Shown: positions 44,343-54,591, numbered from the stretch's first letter. The stretch is DNA of 64,000 bases from Anaerolineales bacterium (GCA_030680795.1 JAUXUL010000019.1:1-64000), one strand, 5' to 3'. Translations and numbers: made by a program. Notes: a model not told the origin generated them from the letters alone.

Positions 44343-47120
44343 ATGGATTCTTTCTTAATTGAATATTTAAAGTCTGGAAAAGCATGGCTTCTTATGGGAT
44401 CTGGTTCTTCAATTGAAATGGGATTCCCTGACTGGAAACTACTTGCTCAACAAACTATCGAATTAATAAAAACTGAATCACCGAATACGTCCCTCACAAA
44501 AATTTTGCTAGCTTTCGAGAAACAAAATTACCCAGATGTGTTTGAACAAGCATTTAATTCGATAGTCCCTCAACAAGTTCTAGCTCACCTCCAAAAATCA
44601 TTTCGCCCTCAAAAAAGAACGGGGAGAATTTACGAATTACTTGCAAAATGGCCAGTTAATGTGTACTTAACTACAAACTTCGATGATGAAATTCAAAACC
44701 ACTTAACTATGTTGGGAGAAACTTACCTGACTTATTCAAATTCAGAAGATCATATGTCGTTTTTAAGCCCTTCATTATCGAACGCAATTTATAAATTGCA
44801 TGGAGATTTAAGATCCCCACATGGGTTAATCTTTACGTCAGCCAGTTATAAATCCATAGATAAAGCTCCAGACTGGCAATATTGGCGAACAACAATGACG
44901 GCAATCTTTCGAATGCAACCTGTAATTATCATTGGGCATTCTTTACATGACCCACACTTAAATCACTTATTACAAGCTGCAAAAGATGGCGCTGGTGTAA
45001 ATCAACCAATATGCTGGATAGCACCTGATGTTAGTTTTCAAGAAGCTCAAGAATATCTCTCAAAATATCGTATCAGGGTTATTCCATATGATAATCGTGA
45101 TGGAAAACATCTAAACCTTGTTCGAATCATTGAAAATATTAGCCAATTTGTCTTTCCAAGAACATCAATTCAAATTCAAAGAGAAATAGAAGAAGTTTCA
45201 AAATCTCCTTTGGGCGCAAATGCGGCGGCACCAGGATATTTTGTTTTCAATAAAATTGCAGCTCAAAATAATTTTGAAGCTTATAGGGTTAACATCATAT
45301 GTGCTGCTATTCAATCTATTGTGCCAGAACTAATAAGACTTAATGAATTTAGCTTGAAAGATGCTCTTTATTTGTCAGGTTGGCCAAAAGATATGTCAAT
45401 TGCCATTTCATTTGAAAATGCAATCGTCGAAAAAGCACTTGAACAAAAACTTTTGATGCGGAAAGGCGAAAAATTTTCAATAGGCATCGAAGCAGAAAAT
45501 TCATCAAAATTAGAACAAAAACAATATGAACACTTAAAAAATCAGTTCTTAGAATCTACAAAGCTTAGAATAATGAGAAATTACCCTCAAGCAGCATCTT
45601 CTCAAGCGTTAGAAATCGCTAGTTATATTGAATCTTCATTGATTGGTTTTTTTAAAGAATGCGGACTAAGCTTATCTACAACCTTGCTTGATCGATCTCA
45701 AAATCGAAGTTTTCAATCGCCTATTCCAAGTTCAATAATTAAATTTATTAATCAGGCTGCTGCAAAATATGATGATATTTTTGGGAGACAGGTTTTCTCA
45801 ACTACTGCTGTTGATATTTTTACACAAGGAGAAAACTCTGAAAAGGAGTATTTAGGGAGAATCTCACAAGGGTTTTATGCTTACCATGCATTGGGCCTAT
45901 TTGGAGAGGCCGCGCAAGAACGACTACAACATTCCAGACAAACTGTTTGGCTTGTAGACTCTAATTTGCAAATTCCAATTCTTGCATTAGCAGCACCAAC
46001 TAATGCTACATTTCGGGATACATTCTCTCGATTGAGAGAAATAGGTGTTCGATTCTTTACAACTGAGAAACTCTTTAATGAGACTTTAAAACACTTTCAA
46101 TTTGCTGAAGATGTAATTCGGAAAGAAGGATTATCGTCTAATAATTTGCTCGCAGCTGCTATTGGTCAATCCCCGTATAAAAAAGCCAATCAGTTTTTAG
46201 AAGGTTTTGTTCGTTGGAGAGCAGGAGGTAATCCAAACGATTGGCAAGCTTATATTTACAACATATTCGATTCGACTAGTCCTAAATCAGTGGATATTAA
46301 AAATGCATTAGGGAAATTTGGAATTGAAGTCTATTCTTTAGATATTTGGCCTGGATATAGCCCTGATGATTTGCAAAAACATGTTAATTATCAACAAAGT
46401 ATTGTGGATGCATGGGAAAATATTATTCACCCAGATCAATCTTTGATGGACGAAACAGATATACTTTCAGACTTTTACAAAAAGGCGAGTCCAGAAGCAG
46501 ATGCAATGGTAATAGTCACTCAAGAACGCTTAGGTATATATCACATGCTATCAGAGCTAAATGAAAAATCACCAGCATGGTTTATTAGCCAAACGTCCAT
46601 GTTAAATTCAATTGACGATACCAAAATTACATGGCAACCTGATGCTTTCTTGCGATTTGCTACAACGCTGGCTCCAGCCTCAAATTCACAAGATGCTAAC
46701 CGAGCTTTCGATATTTTGCTTTTAGGATTTACACAGTTGGGAATAAGCTTGCTTGATAACAAAACTCTTAACTTGGCCTTTGGTGGCTTAATTGACCAAG
46801 CTGCATTAGATGCCCGCAAATTACAAGAAGAATATTCTTCACTATTATCAGAAAAATATTCAGAATCCCTCGAATCCGTAATAACGAGATTAAAACCATC
46901 ACACCGACCAGGGGGTGTCATACAACTGCAAAATGAAATTCTTGAAATTCAATCAAAAAGATTAGTTGAAACTACAGCGAGCCTGACAGAAGTTGCTAGT
47001 AGAGCTCATAAAGCAGAAAAAAAAGCAGAAGAACTCGAACACATCAAGCATAAAATTGACGAGAAACGCAGAGAGCGGGAAAAGAAATCTCGCAAAATTA
47101 AAACGAAGAAAAAGAAGTGA
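44343..47120 (+). CDS. SIR2-domain protein with probable C-terminal PIN-like nuclease; antiphage candidate
   Basis: 925 residues; ATG 44343 has GGAGG four bases upstream. SIR2 domain about 10-265: LLMGSGSSIEMGFPDW (17-31), YLTTNFDDEI (108-117), KLHGDL (151-156), IIIGHSLHDPHL (195-206), the NAD-site motifs of defence NADases. A winged-helix-like segment follows about 335-382 and a helical region to 530. Residues 534-770 look like a PIN domain: VWLVDSN (D539), NETLKH (E580), SPEADAMVIV (D720), then AWFISQTSML. A charged coiled coil with a Lys-rich end closes it. The whole gene is far more AT-rich than its neighbours. Likely a self-contained abortive-infection effector; the PIN assignment is tentative. 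Confidence 0.75.
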   Translation: MDSFLIEYLKSGKAWLLMGSGSSIEMGFPDWKLLAQQTIELIKTESPNTSLTKILLAFEKQNYPDVFEQAFNSIVPQQVLAHLQKSFRPQKRTGRIYELLAKWPVNVYLTTNFDDEIQNHLTMLGETYLTYSNSEDHMSFLSPSLSNAIYKLHGDLRSPHGLIFTSASYKSIDKAPDWQYWRTTMTAIFRMQPVIIIGHSLHDPHLNHLLQAAKDGAGVNQPICWIAPDVSFQEAQEYLSKYRIRVIPYDNRDGKHLNLVRIIENISQFVFPRTSIQIQREIEEVSKSPLGANAAAPGYFVFNKIAAQNNFEAYRVNIICAAIQSIVPELIRLNEFSLKDALYLSGWPKDMSIAISFENAIVEKALEQKLLMRKGEKFSIGIEAENSSKLEQKQYEHLKNQFLESTKLRIMRNYPQAASSQALEIASYIESSLIGFFKECGLSLSTTLLDRSQNRSFQSPIPSSIIKFINQAAAKYDDIFGRQVFSTTAVDIFTQGENSEKEYLGRISQGFYAYHALGLFGEAAQERLQHSRQTVWLVDSNLQIPILALAAPTNATFRDTFSRLREIGVRFFTTEKLFNETLKHFQFAEDVIRKEGLSSNNLLAAAIGQSPYKKANQFLEGFVRWRAGGNPNDWQAYIYNIFDSTSPKSVDIKNALGKFGIEVYSLDIWPGYSPDDLQKHVNYQQSIVDAWENIIHPDQSLMDETDILSDFYKKASPEADAMVIVTQERLGIYHMLSELNEKSPAWFISQTSMLNSIDDTKITWQPDAFLRFATTLAPASNSQDANRAFDILLLGFTQLGISLLDNKTLNLAFGGLIDQAALDARKLQEEYSSLLSEKYSESLESVITRLKPSHRPGGVIQLQNEILEIQSKRLVETTASLTEVASRAHKAEKKAEELEHIKHKIDEKRREREKKSRKIKTKKKK

Positions 47121-47142
47121 ACCAAACAAAAGTCTATTACCC

Positions 47143-47177
47143 AAAACTTCCGAGTTTTTAAAGAACTCGGAAGTTTT
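47143..47177. terminator. Hairpin between convergent SIR2 and gyrA genes (repeat-derived)
   Basis: AAAACTTCCGAGTT/AACTCGGAAGTTTT (14 bp; 47143-47156, 47164-47177). The same motif family is inside acnA at 30400-30436, so this is a mobile hairpin that may serve as a bidirectional terminator. Confidence 0.65.
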
Positions 47178-47188
47178 AGGGTTCAAAT

Positions 47189-49789
47189 CTACTTCTTCTT
47201 TTTCTTAGCAACGCTCTTTTTTGCAGTCTTCTTCGCTGTTGCCTTATTCAAAGGACTGACAGACTTCGCCGCCTTCTTCCCTTCGACCTTGCTCAGGGCG
47301 CGCTTTCCTTCTTTCCTCGGCTCCGCGGCCTTCACAAACCTCTCCACCGTCCACCCCACGGTGAGACCTGTGATCGTCTCCCCAGGTTTTACTTCCACGA
47401 CCAGGTCGCCTTTGGATGAGGCGCGTTTACGCACAGCCGCTAAATCCAAGCGTGCAGATTTTGCCGCGCCCCTGCTCATGTGGACAGTGGCAACGTGATT
47501 CGGTTTTCCGCTTGCAATGGCTGTGAGGATGACCTTATTGGGCAAGTCCCATGCGACCACGCCTTTGCCGTAACGCCCCTGCCTGGGGAATTCTTTTTCG
47601 TCAACGCGCTTGGCTTTGCCGTCACTTGCGAGCAGGAAGATCTCGCCTTCGGCGGGCAGCACTTCCATGCCAGCCACTTCATCATTATCATCCAATTTGA
47701 TTCCATTCACACCCGCGGCGACGAGTCCCATCGGACGCACATCATCTTCCTTGAAACGGATTGCCATACCGTTGGATGTAGCAAGCAAGATATCCTTCTT
47801 TTTGCCATCCGTTAATCCAACCCAACCAAGCCTGTCACCTTCATTGACGCGCACCAAGGTAAACGTCTGTGAAGAAGGTCCGGGCAATTCGGTGACCAGA
47901 CTTTTCTTGACCATGCCGAAGCGCGTGGCGGTCAACACGCAAGTTTCTTCGCCTAGAATGGATTTACCTGCTGGCAACGAAAACAAAACCGCGAGCGGAT
48001 CCGTTTCAGTCAATGGCGATACTTTGTAATACATCGATCCTTGACTCAACTTATCCGCTTCGGGAATCAAGTGCGCGGCAACCGCAGCCGCTTTACCCAG
48101 CTTGTTCACGAAATAGATCGTGTCTGTTGTGGAAGCCTTCACCAGGAATCTCGGCGCGTCATTGCCTGAGTGTTTCGGTTGTTTATCGTCATGTGTACGC
48201 GAGACCAGCCCATCGTCGGTCACGCCGATCCACACGGCTTGATGCGGCAACTCGCGCGCGGTCAACGTCTTTCCAGCCTTTGCGCCTTCCTTCAAATTCA
48301 CGATCTGCGTGCGGCGGCGGTCTGCATACGCAGCTTTCACTTTCAATAATTCGTCCGCCACTACAGCGCGCATCAACTTCGGAGATTTCAATAAAGTCGC
48401 TAGTCCCTTGATCAAAGCGTTCACTTCTTTATATTCGATATCGATCTTCTTGCGTTCCAACGCGGCGAGCCTGCGTAATTGCATATCAAGGATGGCGGTT
48501 GCCTGCAGCTCTGTCAGCTTGTAACGCTTCATCAGTTTTTGCCGGGCAGTTTCAACGTCTGGTGCGGAGCGAATGAGATTGACCAACTCATCCAGATTCT
48601 TTAATGCGATTAAATATCCCTCCAGGATATGCGCGCGCGCTTTGGCTTTATCCAGATCAAATTCAGCGCGCCTCTTTACGACAGTTAACCTGTGCTCCAC
48701 ATAGACGCGCAGTGCCTGTTTGAGAGTTAATGTGCGCGGCTCGCTGCGCCCGCTTTCATCGGCGACCAATGCCAGCAGGTTGATACCGAAGGTGGTCTGC
48801 ATGGGCGTGCGTTTATAAAGATTACGCAGGACGATCTCGGGATCGGCATTCTTCGTCATCTCGATGACAATGCGCATTCCCTGCCGATCAGATTCATCGC
48901 GCAGATCGGATAAGCCTTCGAGGTGACCATCGCGTGCCAACTCGGCAATGCGCTCGATCAAACTGGACTTGTTGACCTGATACGGTAATTCTGAGACAAT
49001 GATTCGGCTCTTGCCTCTTTCCATCTCTTCCACATGCGCCTTGGCCTGCACGGTGACTCGCCCGCGCCCCGAACCATACGCGGACTCAATCCCCTCTTCA
49101 CCCTTCTCTTGAATGATGAGACCGCCCGTTGGGAAATCGGGTCCCTGCACGAACTTCATTAATTGTTCAACATCAATATCGTCGAGTTTTTCCCAACGTG
49201 CGATCATGTAGATGAGCGCATCCACGATCTCGCCGAGATTATGCGGCGGAATGGAGGTCGCCATACCGACGGCGATACCCGTTGCGCCGTTCACCAGCAG
49301 ATTCGGGATCGCGGCGGGCAGAACGCGCGGCTCTTCAAGTGTGTCGTCAAAATTTGGGACGAAGTTAACTGTGCCCTTGTTAAGGTCAAACAGAATATCC
49401 AGCGCAGCGGAAGTAAGTCGCGCCTCGGTATAACGCATCGCCGCAGGCGGGTCGCCATCCACTGAACCGAAGTTGCCCTGACCATCCACCAGCAGCATGC
49501 GCAAGGAAAAATCCTGCGCCATGCGCGCCATGGCTTCGTAGACCGCCGAGTCGCCATGCGGATGATATTTACCAAGCACTTCACCGACGATACGAGCTGA
49601 CTTCTTATAAGCCGTATCCGCGCGAATACCCATGTCGTACATCGCATACAGAATACGCCGCTGCACGGGTTTGAGTCCGTCGCGGGCATCGGGCAGGGCG
49701 CGCGCCACGATGACGCTCATCGCATAATCGAGATACGATTGCTGCATTTCCTGGTCAATGTCTATTTTTTTAACGATACCGAGTTCCAT
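47189..49789 (-). CDS. gyrA: DNA gyrase subunit A
   Basis: 866 residues from the ATG at 49789 (AAGGAC upstream). The breakage-reunion domain is complete: [20 protein letters not shown] near 29-48, [15 protein letters not shown] near 73-87, and the catalytic Tyr in AMRYTEARL at 120. The C-terminal beta-pinwheel has a GyrA-box-like [11 protein letters not shown], supporting gyrase rather than topoisomerase IV. The tail ([38 protein letters not shown]) is Lys-rich, and part of it is encoded by a CGACCTTGCTCAGGGC repeat. Supercoils DNA with GyrB, which is not in the window. Confidence 0.95.
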   Translation of the reverse strand: MELGIVKKIDIDQEMQQSYLDYAMSVIVARALPDARDGLKPVQRRILYAMYDMGIRADTAYKKSARIVGEVLGKYHPHGDSAVYEAMARMAQDFSLRMLLVDGQGNFGSVDGDPPAAMRYTEARLTSAALDILFDLNKGTVNFVPNFDDTLEEPRVLPAAIPNLLVNGATGIAVGMATSIPPHNLGEIVDALIYMIARWEKLDDIDVEQLMKFVQGPDFPTGGLIIQEKGEEGIESAYGSGRGRVTVQAKAHVEEMERGKSRIIVSELPYQVNKSSLIERIAELARDGHLEGLSDLRDESDRQGMRIVIEMTKNADPEIVLRNLYKRTPMQTTFGINLLALVADESGRSEPRTLTLKQALRVYVEHRLTVVKRRAEFDLDKAKARAHILEGYLIALKNLDELVNLIRSAPDVETARQKLMKRYKLTELQATAILDMQLRRLAALERKKIDIEYKEVNALIKGLATLLKSPKLMRAVVADELLKVKAAYADRRRTQIVNLKEGAKAGKTLTARELPHQAVWIGVTDDGLVSRTHDDKQPKHSGNDAPRFLVKASTTDTIYFVNKLGKAAAVAAHLIPEADKLSQGSMYYKVSPLTETDPLAVLFSLPAGKSILGEETCVLTATRFGMVKKSLVTELPGPSSQTFTLVRVNEGDRLGWVGLTDGKKKDILLATSNGMAIRFKEDDVRPMGLVAAGVNGIKLDDNDEVAGMEVLPAEGEIFLLASDGKAKRVDEKEFPRQGRYGKGVVAWDLPNKVILTAIASGKPNHVATVHMSRGAAKSARLDLAAVRKRASSKGDLVVEVKPGETITGLTVGWTVERFVKAAEPRKEGKRALSKVEGKKAAKSVSPLNKATAKKTAKKSVAKKKKK

Positions 49790-49804
49790 AAAAGGTCCTT
49801 TTTC

Positions 49805-49866
49805 AAACACAAAGGACACGAAGTACACAAAGGTTTTCCTTAGTGCCCTTCGTGTCCTTTGTGTTT
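49805..49866. repeat. 19-bp perfect inverted repeat upstream of gyrA
   Basis: AAACACAAAGGACACGAAG at 49805-49823 pairs with 49848-49866. Each arm is built of CACAAAGG/CACGAAGT nine-base units. A related nine-base motif (CGCAAAGAACGCAAAGG) and CTTCGTGTCCTTTG occur at 21218-21272. Confidence 0.75.
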
Positions 49867-50041
49867 AAGAATTTTGAATGTATGTTCTATTTCGAGGCTT
49901 ATCTTACGGGGAAAGATGTTATGCGTCAAGTGCGATAAAATTTCAGGCGATTGCCATCTTCCATTGAATCCGCTACAATCAACTTAATTCAGATGTGACC
50001 TGTGAAAGAGAAATAATAATGCGAACTGCAAAGGTGCTTGA

Positions 50042-50809
50042 ATGAAATTTCCAAAAATATTATTTATTATATTTTCGATTGTTTTGGCTGGCTGTTCCAA
50101 TGTGCCTGTTACACAACAGATATCAGAGACTCCCAAAAATGTTACTATCTTCAAAAACACGGTTGTCAGCCTGACCTTCGACGACGGGGCTGCGGACAAT
50201 TATGATGTGCGTTCCATTCTTGCTCAAAATGATTTACATGCCACTTTTTATGTTGTAAGCGGTTTTACAGGAATGGATGGCTATATGACCGAGGAACAGC
50301 TGCGTGGATTATATGAAGATGGCAACGAAATTGGAGGACATTCGCTAGACCATGTCAATCTTACTGAAATAAGCGGGGATGATCTGAAGAAGGAAATCTG
50401 CCAGGACTACGCAAATTTAATGGACTATGGTTTCAGGGTCACTTCCTTCGCCTACCCTTTTGGACATTACGATGAAGAAGCAAAGCAGGCAGTGATTGAT
50501 TGTGGATATGCCAGCGCGCGCGGCGTAAGCGGCGGGCCCGAGACAATTCCTCCTGCAGATAAATATGCATTAAGAGCCATGCCGTATATTGTGAACGACA
50601 CAAGTGTGACAAAAATGATGAGGTACATTACCTCTGTGGAGCAGGAGGGCGGAGGCTGGGCGATCTTTGTGTTCCATCGTGTCTGTGATGGATGCAGCCA
50701 ATATACGGTTGACCTGGATACTTTCTCAAAATTTGCAGCCCGCATCGCAGATCAAAAACAAAATGGTCTTGTTATCAAGACCATTGATGAAGTAATCAAT
50801 GGGAAATGA
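50042..50809 (+). CDS. Polysaccharide deacetylase (NodB) lipoprotein
   Basis: 255 residues. Signal peptide with lipobox VLAGC at about 15-19. The NodB domain starts with LTFDDGAADNYDV near 43 (catalytic/metal Asp pair), continues with IGGHSLDHVNL near 97 (metal His), SFAYPFGHYDEEAK near 134 and FVFHRV near 205. CE4-family enzymes remove acetyl groups from peptidoglycan or surface glycans on the outer face. AAGGTG precedes the ATG by six bases; TACAAT at about 49973 may be the -10 box. Confidence 0.88.
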   Translation: MKFPKILFIIFSIVLAGCSNVPVTQQISETPKNVTIFKNTVVSLTFDDGAADNYDVRSILAQNDLHATFYVVSGFTGMDGYMTEEQLRGLYEDGNEIGGHSLDHVNLTEISGDDLKKEICQDYANLMDYGFRVTSFAYPFGHYDEEAKQAVIDCGYASARGVSGGPETIPPADKYALRAMPYIVNDTSVTKMMRYITSVEQEGGGWAIFVFHRVCDGCSQYTVDLDTFSKFAARIADQKQNGLVIKTIDEVINGK

Positions 50810-50947
50810 AGCTGGGAAAGCCTGGCCACAGATTAAAAGTACATCGCTCGAAGAAGGCGCGGCCACACCGACGACAACAAGTCCATCAGGAACTTAAAGT
50901 AAAAAGCTGATCAATAACTCACCTTGTGCACTTTAACACTTTTGGCA

Positions 50948-51030
50948 TGTCACCCTGACCCTGAACGATAGTGAAGGGGAAGGGTCTCTACGATAATCTC
51001 AGAGATTCTTCGCTTCGCTCAGAATGACAC
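50948..51030. repeat. GTCACCCTGA palindromic element
   Basis: TGTCACCCTGACCCTGAACGATAG with GGGTCTC on one side and GAGATTCTTCGCTTCGCTCAGAATGACA on the other form an imperfect palindrome. It lies in the roughly 290-base gap between the deacetylase and the SH3 lipoprotein (50810-51099), where no gene is seen. Confidence 0.6.
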
Positions 51031-51099
51031 TGCGTAAGGTGAGTCAATAATAAATAATGGCGCAGATATTTATTTCTACGCCATTATTTTATGGCTTGA

Positions 51100-52002
51100 T
51101 TATGGCTTGAAATTGATCTTGCTGGTTATACACGCGCCTTTTTGCCCGGTATTGGAACATAACGTGATCAGCGCACGGATGTTATGCCCGGACGGGTTAT
51201 AGGTATACGCAGACGCACTGATGATAAATGTGTCTCCTGAACCGAGCGTATCTTTTATTGTTGTTTTCAGGCAGCCATCAAGGTCAGTAAACCCATCTGA
51301 AAGAGCAACGAGTTCAATATCGGTGACATTATCTTTCACCTCGATTTTCACAGACTTGAACGGAAGCGGGCCTGTATTCTTTAATTTGATCTCCACCCAC
51401 CAACCGACACATGAATCAAGGCTGGCATACTCCGCAGTGAAAGATGGGGACGGTATCGGCGTCAGGGTTGGTGTGGGCGTAGGCGGCGGAGTATAGACAG
51501 GCAATAACAAAATCGGTCCCGTCAAAGTGGCGTACTCACCCCATGCCCAGCAAAATTCAGGACCTGGATCCGGGTTACGGATATACCAATATCTATTGGT
51601 TGGGTCACGGGCATACACCTCGGCAGTTTCACCCACCAATAAAGCACCCACCAATACATAGACCTTGCCCGGGCCATTACGACAGTTCGTGGGGATCGAA
51701 ACGCTTATCAATGGAACAATAAGAGTGGCTGTAGAGACCGAAGTTGGTGTTAGTGATTGTGTTGGGGTGCTTGTTTCGGTTGGCGTAAACGTGGGTGGCG
51801 CAGGTGTGAATGTAACGGTAGGAACTGCTTCCAACGTAGGCAATAATGTTCCTTGTGGGGCATTCTGGGTAAGTCCGGCGATTACTGTCTGCGCGGCGGC
51901 TGTGCTGATGGCATTTGGCTCGAGCACTGCAAGATCCGGCACAATGCATGCGAGGCCTGCAATCAATAAAACGGCAAAAGGGATTCGTTTTGATGATCTC
52001 AT
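51100..52002 (-). CDS. SH3-domain lipoprotein with Thr/Pro-rich linkers
   Basis: 300 residues. Lipobox IAGLAC at 14-19 anchors it outside the membrane. A Thr/Pro/Ser-rich linker (about 60-95) leads to a bacterial SH3-like domain (TNCRNGPGKVYVLVGALLVGETAEVYARDPTNRYWYIRNP, about 104-145), then a second PTPTPT linker and a C-terminal beta domain (about 185-300) with cysteine pairs. The type is common in Chloroflexota surface proteins; the role is probably wall binding. AGGAG is present upstream. Confidence 0.75.
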   Translation of the reverse strand: MRSSKRIPFAVLLIAGLACIVPDLAVLEPNAISTAAAQTVIAGLTQNAPQGTLLPTLEAVPTVTFTPAPPTFTPTETSTPTQSLTPTSVSTATLIVPLISVSIPTNCRNGPGKVYVLVGALLVGETAEVYARDPTNRYWYIRNPDPGPEFCWAWGEYATLTGPILLLPVYTPPPTPTPTLTPIPSPSFTAEYASLDSCVGWWVEIKLKNTGPLPFKSVKIEVKDNVTDIELVALSDGFTDLDGCLKTTIKDTLGSGDTFIISASAYTYNPSGHNIRALITLCSNTGQKGACITSKINFKP

Positions 52003-52196
52003 GCTTTCTCCTGACTTCTCATATAACGTGCAGGCTGGCTTCTTTGTTCCCGGATCATATATCCTCTGGAAAGTAATTTCTTCTGCAAATTGATTTTATA
52101 CCCTTTTTGAGCCGGCGCCTCGGTCGCATCCATCCGCTGCTTGTCAATTTCAATGCCGAGGATACGGAGATTTGGATTCAATTTTCTGAATCGCGC
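51999..52196 (-). pseudogene. Possible fragment of a methyltransferase-like gene
   Basis: The frame reads RFRKLNPNLRILGIEIDKQRMDATEAPAQKG and on to REQRSQPARYMRSQEKA. The N-terminal block resembles motif II of a class I methyltransferase family (LNPxLRILGIEIDxxR). No start codon or ribosome binding site fits; the stop overlaps the start of the SH3 lipoprotein gene. It may be the tail of a degraded gene. Low confidence. Confidence 0.3.
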
Positions 52197-52212
52197 GCCG
52201 CTGTGCTGGTCA

Positions 52213-54591
52213 TCACTGGCCGCGTTCTACAACCACCCGCATTTTATTCCCATCTGTTGTTACTTCGATCCAACCGTTGCGGTCTGTCCGCAATAATGAA
52301 TATTCAGCCAAAGAATCCAACACAGCCTGCGAGGGCAAACCGTCCGGGTCGCCTGCGGCAACGCTTAAGACAACCAGTTGTGGATTCAAATTCTCAAAAA
52401 TATCTGGCGGGTTGGCAGGCGCGTATCCAGAATCCGAAAGCAAAAGCACATCCACTGCGCCGATCACATTTCCATATTCGAGCGACTCGTACATGCCTGC
52501 GCTCACGCCGATGGGAAGCAATGCGCGAAAATTCCCATATTGGACGAGAAGCACGCTGCCTCTCGGACCTGCGGCCTGCACCTCGATTAATGCGCCATCA
52601 CCCAGCTCAAGCCTTTGTCCCGCTTCCACGCGGCTGACGGGGATGCCCTCCGCCGCGAAATATTCATCCAGGGTACGCGCAGAGAACGAGGCTTGCACAT
52701 TGCCACTCCACAACACACGATCAGGCGGAAACCTTTCGATCACACGAGGCAAAGCGGAGAGTTGATCCTCCCGTGTGGAGGCGATGATCAACCAGTCCAA
52801 TTTGCGCGAGAAAAACGGAAGCCTTCTGCCGAGTTCATCTGATAATTCAGATGCGCTTGCGCCGCCGTTGATCAGAATATTCCTGCCTTCAGGCGTTTGA
52901 ATGAGAATTGCATCCGCTGAACCGACTTCAAGAAAGGTGATGTGAAATTGACCATCGCCAGCGGTTGCGGCGGAGCGCCATAAAACAACCATGCAAACGA
53001 ACAGGAACGCCAGAGTCGCTGTCCATGCGATTGCTCGCAGCGAACCAGCAGCAGAGTGAAACCAGTCCATTAGGCGCGACCAGTTGAAGGTCACGGTAAG
53101 AAGCGCGATGTAGAAGAAGAGCACAATCCAGATGGACGCGTCCCCAAGAAAGATCGTCCCATTTGGCACACGGTCAAAGAATTCCACAATGCGGATGGTA
53201 AATGCGGCGAATGGCCAGGCGATCCACGCAATCAGTTGACCAAGAGGCTGAATGATGAGGCTGGTAAAAACCGCCAACCCGCCAACGATCATCACTGCGG
53301 GCTGCGCAGGCAGGATGAACGGGTTGGCGATGAATGAAATCAGGGAGATGCGTTTGAAATGATAGGCCATGATTGGAATGGTTGTGAGTTGAGCCGCCAG
53401 AGTAAGGATAACATTTTCGTTGATGATGCGCGTAAAGGTACTTGTATCATGTTTTGAAAGTTTGGCGATCAGGTTACCCGTGAAATTCGAAAACGGTTCG
53501 GAGTAAAGGATCAAGCCGAGTGTGGCGAAAAACGAAAGCTGAAAGCCCACGTCCCACAGCACGAGCGGATTGATAAGCGCCATGATGAGCGCAACCGCCA
53601 TGAGCGCGTTCAAGCCCATGTTGCGCCTGCCGAGCTGGCGCGCAAACAATGAAATGCTGCCCATGAATGCGGCGCGCATCACCGCCGCATCCCCGCCGAC
53701 CAGAAAGGCATACATGAAAATTCCGATGACTGCGATCAATGCGCCAGCGCGTTCGTTCGTAATATTTCTGAAAATGGAAAAGAAAACTCCTGCGATGATG
53801 GCGATGTTAAAGCCTGAGATGGCAATGATGTGCGCCGTGCCCGTGTTCTTGAAGGCATCCTGCAACTCTCGCGGTAGACCAGTATCCACACCGAATAAAA
53901 TGCCTGCGAACAACGAGGCTTCAGGATCGTGATAAAGACGGTATGTCTTTTCCAGCAGTTTTGATTTTAGTTTGTAAATCTGCGCGGTGACGATGTTACC
54001 GCCATCGCCCGGCAACTCGGTCACTTCTGCAATGGACATGTATGAATGAATACCTTCGCGCGCGAGATAATCACGGTAGGAAAATTGCTCGTCTTCAGGC
54101 GGGGTTTTTAATTGTCCGCGCACACGCACGTGTTGACCGTATTCATAGGCCTGGTTTTTTGCGACACGCACGAGGATGGATCCAGAAACTGGCAGGTCGC
54201 CGCTGCCGCTATCCACAGCTTTTACTTTGAGTTTGAGGTTGGTGTAACGATCACGGTAATCGGGCAATTCCGTGAGATAACCCGTAATTAGCAGGTCGTA
54301 AGTGCGGTCATTGTAAAAAGCGATGTGGAAGGCATCTATGTTCGGCTGGCGGAATTGATAGTAGGCGGAGCCGAGGAAAAAGAAGATGGGGAGGGCGAAG
54401 TAAAGAGGATGGGTGGTGAGAAATGAGAAACGAGTTGTGAGTTGCAGAGTACGGGTTGTGAGGGAACGAAGAAAGAGAAAAAGAAGAAAGAAGGCGGCAG
54501 AAACCGAAATCCATGCCCAGGTGGGAAGGGAGAGCAGGCTGGCAAGTACGATACCTGCAATAAAGGATAAAGAAATCCACAATAAAGGCAT
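52213..54591 (-). CDS. comEC: ComEC/Rec2-type DNA uptake channel with degenerate lactamase domain
   Basis: 792 residues. N-terminal helices and a DUF4131 domain are followed by the Competence domain: LFAGILFGVDTGLPRELQDAFKNTGTAHIIAISGFNIAII near 218-257. The C-terminal metallo-beta-lactamase-like domain (about 545-785) has lost its motifs: VGSADAILIQT keeps only the frame, LINGGA replaces L-D-x-G, and IIASTREDQL replaces the HxHxDH metal site. Channel function may persist without nuclease activity. About residues 43-59 are translated from a GTGAGTT-type heptamer array. Confidence 0.88.
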   Translation of the reverse strand: MPLLWISLSFIAGIVLASLLSLPTWAWISVSAAFFLLFLFLRSLTTRTLQLTTRFSFLTTHPLYFALPIFFFLGSAYYQFRQPNIDAFHIAFYNDRTYDLLITGYLTELPDYRDRYTNLKLKVKAVDSGSGDLPVSGSILVRVAKNQAYEYGQHVRVRGQLKTPPEDEQFSYRDYLAREGIHSYMSIAEVTELPGDGGNIVTAQIYKLKSKLLEKTYRLYHDPEASLFAGILFGVDTGLPRELQDAFKNTGTAHIIAISGFNIAIIAGVFFSIFRNITNERAGALIAVIGIFMYAFLVGGDAAVMRAAFMGSISLFARQLGRRNMGLNALMAVALIMALINPLVLWDVGFQLSFFATLGLILYSEPFSNFTGNLIAKLSKHDTSTFTRIINENVILTLAAQLTTIPIMAYHFKRISLISFIANPFILPAQPAVMIVGGLAVFTSLIIQPLGQLIAWIAWPFAAFTIRIVEFFDRVPNGTIFLGDASIWIVLFFYIALLTVTFNWSRLMDWFHSAAGSLRAIAWTATLAFLFVCMVVLWRSAATAGDGQFHITFLEVGSADAILIQTPEGRNILINGGASASELSDELGRRLPFFSRKLDWLIIASTREDQLSALPRVIERFPPDRVLWSGNVQASFSARTLDEYFAAEGIPVSRVEAGQRLELGDGALIEVQAAGPRGSVLLVQYGNFRALLPIGVSAGMYESLEYGNVIGAVDVLLLSDSGYAPANPPDIFENLNPQLVVLSVAAGDPDGLPSQAVLDSLAEYSLLRTDRNGWIEVTTDGNKMRVVVERGQ
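54416..54464. repeat. GTGAGAA/GTGAGTT heptamer array inside comEC
   Basis: Seven 7-base units (GTGAGAA, ATGAGAA, ACGAGTT, GTGAGTT, GCAGAGT, ACGGGTT, GTGAGGG), read on the minus strand as the loop SLTTRTLQLTTRFSFLTTH between two membrane helices. Confidence 0.75.

Noticed and set aside
46541-46921. Minus-strand frame inside the SIR2 gene
   Set aside because: Low-complexity shadow of the AT-rich coding strand, with no start signals.
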